64,000 bases of DNA from Luidia sarsii (lineage: Eukaryota; Echinodermata; Asteroidea; Paxillosida; Luidiidae). Shown one piece after another: positions 59,070 through 64,000 of the stretch; the first letter of the stretch is position 1, and every line of letters begins with the position of its first letter. The notes under the pieces are model-generated. The model was not told the origin of the DNA and did no database searches. It saw only the letters and a program-made list of their open reading frames with translations. Made by a program: the position numbers and the translations under genes. Location of the stretch: contig OX465111.1 in assembly GCA_949987565.1 (NCBI GenBank), positions 16,094,359 to 16,158,358 of the forward strand, in the 5' to 3' direction.

Positions 59070-59215
59070 AAGAAAAACTGACTGGGAACTTTTGAACAAA
59101 TTGAAAAATTTAAACTTTGACTGGACCAGGACTTGAACTCAGGACCTCTGGATTAATGTACCAGTGCTCTTCCATCTGAGCTATCCAGCCCTTAGATGGT
59201 GGCCTTCCCAAATAG
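59070..59215 (-). mobile_element. tRNA-derived SINE, copy 3 (inverted)
   Basis: On the minus strand: GGGCTGGATAGCTCAGATGG (A box), AAGAGCACTGG, CCTGAGTTCAAGTCCTGG (B box), CCAGTCAAAG, an AT-rich body and GTTCCCAGTCAGTTTT. The leader GGCCACCATCTAAGGG matches copy 2. The head keeps tRNA-like spacing, but the acceptor stem is absent. Confidence 0.8.
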
Positions 59216-60379
59216 TCAACTACATGTACGTGTATAATATATGCGTAGTCTTTGCCAATGTTACACTGTACTCGTATAACTTAACATATCCTGCCCTCTC
59301 TCTTGGGATTTGAAAAGGAGAACTGTAATTTGTGTAAAAGTATGTGCACATTACATTACATTACAGTACACATTACATGTGCACAATGTGTAAATTGTAA
59401 GTCAACAAAAGTGCGTGATAAGAGTTCTAGAAAACACTTGGACAACACTGATCAAATTGAAAATTCGTTCACAAGTTATATAGTATGTACTGTACGTGTA
59501 TGTATGTACATGTACATGGGTGTATTTAGTACATGTACCGGTACATGTACCGGTACATGTACGTGTAGTTGAAGTGACACGTGCATGTTTTGGCATTCAA
59601 CTTAAATTTCAGCCTCTGGAAATGAGGAAGAATTGCTGCGCATTACATCAAAAAACAACTCTAAAGTACATACAAGTACATGTACAGTATACAGAACTTT
59701 CTTTTAAATGTACAGGTTGTATACATGTGTACAGTATTCAGCCCACGTTTCTGAAATAACTGCCTCCTATTGAAGGCTTTCCCCTGGAAAGTGGAAACTG
59801 GATTCTGGAGGGGAGGGAGGAGGGGGTGGGGCTTTGCTAGTTTTCAGAACAAGGCATCTGTGATACAGTGTACACTACACTGAGGATGTTTACAGAATAT
59901 GTACTTTTACTAAAGTGTACACATGTACATGTGTAGGCAATGAATATGATTTGATTATAAAGTGTGGAAGTTGAGCTTTGGACTTGACAATAATGAGCCA
60001 TTTGATTGATGGCTTGATGCCATGCGCTACAATGCTGCAACCTCCGGGGTGATATTCTGGTAATAGGAATCTTTTCTGAATATCAGATGTTGGTTCTGCA
60101 TGCCACGTTATATCATGGAGATAGAGGTGTACTGTATGTGAATGGGCTGTAGGCCTACCGGTATGTGTACAGTACATACTGTACAACCTGTACATGTACA
60201 AAGTTTATATACAGTACAGGTGTAGCAAGTTCAGTGTACCAGTACATGTACATTTACATGTGAACTATACACATTGCACATAGGACAGTGTTTCCTTGGT
60301 TTGTTTGACAGGACAGATCTGTGTAACACTGCACATAATGCTGCGCATGTCTACAGTGACACTTACATGTACTGTCAGA

Positions 60380-60453
60380 ACATGTACATGTACGTGTGCA
60401 TGTACATGTGCATGTACATGTACATACATGTACGTGTATGTATCTTTGATGGG
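60380..60453. repeat. Uninterrupted alternating pyrimidine-purine tract
   Basis: 74 bp of CATGTACATGTACGTGTGCA-type sequence without one break in Y-R alternation. Related blocks lie at 59485-59570, 60165-60200 and 60236-60262. Overlapping frames are artefacts. Confidence 0.9.
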
Positions 60454-60621
60454 TATGCATTACCCAGCTGTGTCAATCCTCTTCCAAGTCAAGCTGTGTT
60501 TCACCCGACCGGCCGACCCCCCCCCCCCCCCATGCACACAACACAGCCATCCAGGTACATGTGTACATGTGTACATCATATCGAATTATGAGTCTTACCC
60601 AGGTATTCATCCACACTCCAA

Positions 60622-61040
60622 TCCCATTGATGCTGTTGAATTTCTTTGTCCAAGTTTGCATCCACAAACACTACAAGATGGGATCGAGAACTGTGTTCCT
60701 GTAGACCTATGTGTACATTGTTAACCAGTTCTGTCTTACTCTTTGTTTTGGTAGAAACAGATTCAAAAATCTGTGGATCCTTCATTACATACATGTACTT
60801 ACTGTAGGGCCTATTCCAGTACTAAACTAACCTAAAGTACTTCCCATTGATGCTGTTGAATTTCCTTGTCCAAGTTTACAAACACCACAAGTACTCTACA
60901 TGCAAAATGCATGGGATCAAGAACTGTGGTCCTGTAGGCCTACATTGTACTGTTTGTTTTGCTCGAAACATTGAAAATCTGTGGACCCTTCAGTACATAC
61001 TGTAGGGCCTATTCCAGTACTAAACTAACCTAAAGTAATA
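60622..61040. repeat. Tandem duplication, ~200 bp unit, two copies
   Basis: TCCCATTGATGCTGTTGAAT begins both units (60622 and 60843), and both end GGGCCTATTCCAGTACTAAA followed by CTAACCTAAAGTA (about 60837 and 61036). Intervening words match in order with small indels. Confidence 0.9.
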
Positions 61041-61495
61041 AGAATTAGAACATTTCAAGCCCTTTCAGTTCAAAGTTGATTTGAAACCAGACCGCAAGCA
61101 CATGTTCACTTGTTAGTTGTTTCAGTTTCAGTCTTGTTTTCAATTTTTCAATTCTTCTTTCAAGTCTTCAATTCTTGTTTCCAATGCCATTGCATTTAAT
61201 GGATTACTGTAAATAATTTGTTAACTTATTTGTTAACTAATTTGTTAACTGTAAGAATGCATCATCTCAGCTGGGGAAGGACAATTTATTTATTTGATAA
61301 TTATAGTTCATCTTCATGTAGGGCCTACTTTCAAAATAAAAAAAATTCCTAGATTCATGATGTATTCTCTCATTACAGTTATGTTAATAATCCAATTATG
61401 TCCATCAAAAAAGGGTTCAGGTATAGCCAGAAAGTAGTTTTTAACACTTTATTAAAAGTTAAACTAATTAAATTTCTTTATTTTGTTTTCAACAG

Positions 61496-61842
61496 CTCGT
61501 CCAGTTCATCAAATGCGGACCTTTGCTTGATCTGAGATCTTTTAAACCTCTAAAATCACCTCTTGTAGCTCCTGACAAGGCAACCTGTATCTCTCTGACT
61601 TGTGAAACTTCTCATAAACTTGCCACGTGGTCACTAGGAGGGCGGTAGTACCCGCCCAAACCCTCCCCTCCCCCTCAACGGAGTGTGGTCGGATCAGCTT
61701 CAAATGGCAAAGTTGTCCCTGATCCCGCATAGAGCTATGCTGCAGAACAGACTCTCTATGGTGCTGCTGGTGGTGGTGGTATTGGCCGTGCTCTTTCTGG
61801 AGCGGCAGATCCACCACCTCAACTATTCCCTGCGAAGGATAG
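61496..61842 (+). CDS. HS2ST1: HS2ST1, first coding exon (partial gene): membrane anchor
   Basis: Heparan sulfate 2-O-sulfotransferase moves sulfate from PAPS to the 2-O position of iduronate in heparan sulfate in the Golgi. Acceptor TTTTCAACAG|CTC (61495/61496) and donor GGATAG|GTGAGT (61842/61843) bound the exon. The ATG at 61704 opens 46 codons plus one base, with a second in-frame ATG at 61737. Residues 17-32 (LSMVLLVVVVLAVLFL) form a type II membrane anchor followed by ERQIHHL, which parallels human AMLFLENQIQKL. The rest of the protein, including the PAPS-binding and catalytic residues, must lie right of the window. The call rests on this short anchor plus adjacency to SELENOF, as in vertebrates. 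Confidence 0.75.
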
Positions 61843-64000
61843 GTGAGTCACTCTCTCCTCCCCACTTTCTCATTCTATATCTTTGTCTCTGTCTCAGAGT
61901 CTGACTGTCTGTCTCCCTCAACCTCTCCCTCTTCCTCTCCCTCTCCCTCTCCCTCTCCCTCTCCCTCTCCCTCTCCCTCTCCCTCTCCCTCTCCCTCTCC
62001 CTCTCCCTCTACAAGGTCTCTGCCTCTACCTTTGCCTATGCCTCTGCCTCTGTCTCTGCCTCTGCCTCTGCATTTGCCCCTGCATCTGCCTCTGCCTCTG
62101 CCTCTACCGGTACCTCTGCCTCTGTCTCTGCCTCTGCCTCTGCCTCTGCCTCTGCCTCTCCCTCTCTCTCCCTCTTCCTCACAGATCCCTGCTACCCTGG
62201 CTACATGTAATGTTCATCTACAGGTACAAATGTACAGTACGTGTAGATTTTAGCCTGGTTTTTCACATGAAGAAAATTGACATTCTGGTCTCGCAGACTC
62301 TTGCTGCAAGATAAACATACATACAGTGTACATGTACGTATACATGCAGTTTGTTCCATGTACAAACATGTACATGTATACATACATGTACAAAAAGTAC
62401 ATGCCAATTTCTCGTTTACAATTATTAGTCTTTACAATGTCTCTAGATATTTACCGGAAAACCTTGGCCAAATTGAGTCCTCAAATATTATGCTTCAAAA
62501 CCATCTGTTAGAACTTCCTTTTCCTCCTAAATTACGTACATGTGTATATCATGTACATGTACATGTACATGCTGCATCTAATACTGTACTGTACCGGTAG
62601 CTCAGCTTGCCCCATTTCCCTGTCCCTCTTGCCTACTCTCTCATTCTCTCTCTCTCTCCCCTTCCCCACCATCTTCTCTCAAGGAAATGTGGAAGGAAAT
62701 GCCCAATTGCAAGCTGATTTTTGTACAGCAAGGGTGATGCATGATCCAATTAGCTCAGAGCATGGGGCATCTTTTTTTCAACCTGTACATGATCAAATTG
62801 ACTGAGCAAGCCATCAACTTTACTCTTCCAGTTAAGCAAAGTTAGCCGTTGGCTCTGGAGTCTGGAAGGATCCAACATCAACACAAAGTGATGGAGCAAG
62901 GTGTTGATGTTCACACTTACATTGTAATGGTTGCCTTTGACTCCAGGCATTGCTGACGGACAAAGTTGTCCACACTGTCCCTTGACTGTCTACTACCAGC
63001 CTGGTCAACCACTTTCTTGCTCTATGGGTCAACTTAGTATCATGTACATAGCCATTTATTAGTATAACTCATAGTCTCATACTAGGGGCATCAGGCATGT
63101 AATGTACATTTAGGCAGTGTATACACTATTGTACATGTACTTCATGTATGTATTTGTACCGAACATATTCAGTACACGTGAGTAGAACTGTAAGTGTATA
63201 CATGTAGGTGTTACTTGAGTCAGTCAAAATGTGCTCTGGCTCCTGCTATTAGTCATCTAGGCTCATGTCAGACTACATCATGTGTACATGTATCTACCGG
63301 TAAGTACATACAGTACAGTACGGTCAGTACCGGTACCTGGAATTGGCCCAAGTCCCTGTATGTACTGTACTGTATACATGTACATGTACATGTACATGTA
63401 TACGTATTAGTCATAAAGAAATTCCTCTTGAAAGTCAGTATCAAACAGTAGGGGTACCAAGTGAGTGTTGTACGTATACATGTTGTAGACCCTGTACATG
63501 TACATGTATACTGTATACTGTACCATGGTTTACGTACTTCACCAAACCATGCCCTCAACCGTCTAACAATTCAACTCTGAAGATGCAGTGCAAGTTGTGT
63601 AGGTGACATACTGTACATGGTAGTGAAACTGAAAAGTGCAGTTACAGTGCATGTACTTTGGACACATCTACAGATCTACAAAGACTGGATACTTTTTCCC
63701 CAAGAGGCATTTAGTGAGAGCTGAGAGGTTCAGAGACCCTGTGTTGGCAATTCCCTTAGAATTGATCTGAGGTTCACCTCCCATTGACAGGGCTTGATTG
63801 AATCTCTTTCTGACCTGAAGGCATTGTCAAGGGTGGCCATTTCAGTACAGACTCTTTTCAGGACCCTCATGAAACTGTTACAGCTGTGGTTCGGACTTCC
63901 TCTCATGGTATGATGGTGTGAAGATGGTATGAAGATTCTCACTTGAGGGTTTCTGGTTGAGTATGGTGCTTTGTCTTTGGATAAAGCAGATGTACAATGT
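61843..64000 (+). other. HS2ST1 intron, no further exon recognised
   Basis: Starts at the GTGAGT donor. Contains the CT-rich tract at 61910-62185, TACATG blocks (62320-62400, 62530-62575, 63370-63410, 63480-63520) and a CTCTCTCTCT run near 62640. Nothing matching the conserved second part of HS2ST1 (the PKTASTS motif) was seen. The last 300 bp hold a 70-codon minus frame without domain features. Confidence 0.6.
61910..62185. repeat. (CTCCCT)n then (GCCTCT)n hexamer repeats
   Basis: CTCCCTCTCCCTCTCCCT continues for about 90 bp, then TGCCTCTGCCTCTG-type units for about 140 bp, starting about 70 bp after the HS2ST1 donor. The Pro/Ser/Leu frames (136 and 143 codons) are artefacts. Confidence 0.95.

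Larger units (their letters stand above)
57716..61495 (+). other. Probable HS2ST1 5' UTR intron
   Basis: From the donor at 57716 to the acceptor TTTTCAACAG at 61495. Contains (CAACA)-rich sequence (57850-57885), the telomere-centred foldback, an inverted SINE, TACATG words and a 200 bp tandem duplication. No coding exon seen. Confidence 0.5.

Noticed and set aside
61843..62314. Leu/Pro/Ser-rich frames of 136 and 143 codons
   Set aside because: Translation of the CTCCCT and GCCTCT hexamers in the HS2ST1 intron.
1..64000. CRISPR arrays, bacterial operons, rRNA genes, integrated viral genes
   Set aside because: None seen. The tandem repeats lack CRISPR spacing, and no long reverse transcriptase, integrase or capsid frame is present.

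Overview
The window is nuclear DNA from an animal, most likely a marine invertebrate deuterostome (echinoderm, hemichordate or amphioxus). The evidence is phase-consistent GT-AG introns, three genes that align best with deuterostome proteins, a TTAGGG-type telomere-like patch, and a very high load of short repeats built on GTAC/TACATG plus many small inverted-repeat elements. The exact species cannot be told from the sequence. Most long open frames here are artefacts of the TACATG arrays or of inverted repeats and are not genes.

Layout. (1) 1-1.4 kb: about four copies of a degenerate ~380 bp tandem repeat, cut by the window edge. (2) 1.5-2.1 kb: a CpG-rich promoter or first-exon block. (3) 2.7-13.4 kb: repeats (TACATG arrays, tRNA-derived SINEs, a foldback element with a 10 bp target duplication), a second CpG-rich block at 5.4-5.6 kb, and tandem RFX X-box motifs at 12.2 kb. 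(4) 13.4-44.06 kb, plus strand: a complete BTB-BACK-Kelch gene orthologous to IVNS1ABP, 11 exons and 710 residues, with a 17.7 kb first intron and a possible 96-nt in-frame cassette exon. (5) 44.06-52.7 kb: its 3' UTR and intergenic DNA. (6) 53.5-56.9 kb, minus strand: a complete selenoprotein F gene (SELENOF, 5 coding exons, 158 residues) with an in-frame TGA for selenocysteine and a good SECIS element in the 3' UTR. (7) 56.9-57.7 kb: a compact divergent promoter. (8) 57.7-64 kb, plus strand: the 5' end of heparan sulfate 2-O-sulfotransferase (HS2ST1). Only the first coding exon, carrying the membrane anchor, is in the window.

How they relate. SELENOF and HS2ST1 lie head to head, as I recall they do on human 1p22.3, so this is probably an ancient linked pair sharing one promoter. 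IVNS1ABP converges on SELENOF. The products act in different places: CUL3/actin/RNA-linked Kelch adaptor in cytoplasm and nucleus, ER glycoprotein folding control, and Golgi heparan sulfate modification.

Most unusual observations: a dispersed inverted-repeat family whose arms contain a sequence matching the histone mRNA 3' stem-loop, with compensatory base changes between copies; a cys-ser-Sec redox motif plus SECIS in SELENOF; a foldback with telomere-like repeats at its centre; several MITE families with clear target duplications; long strictly alternating pyrimidine-purine tracts; and a hammerhead-like motif conserved in two distant places.
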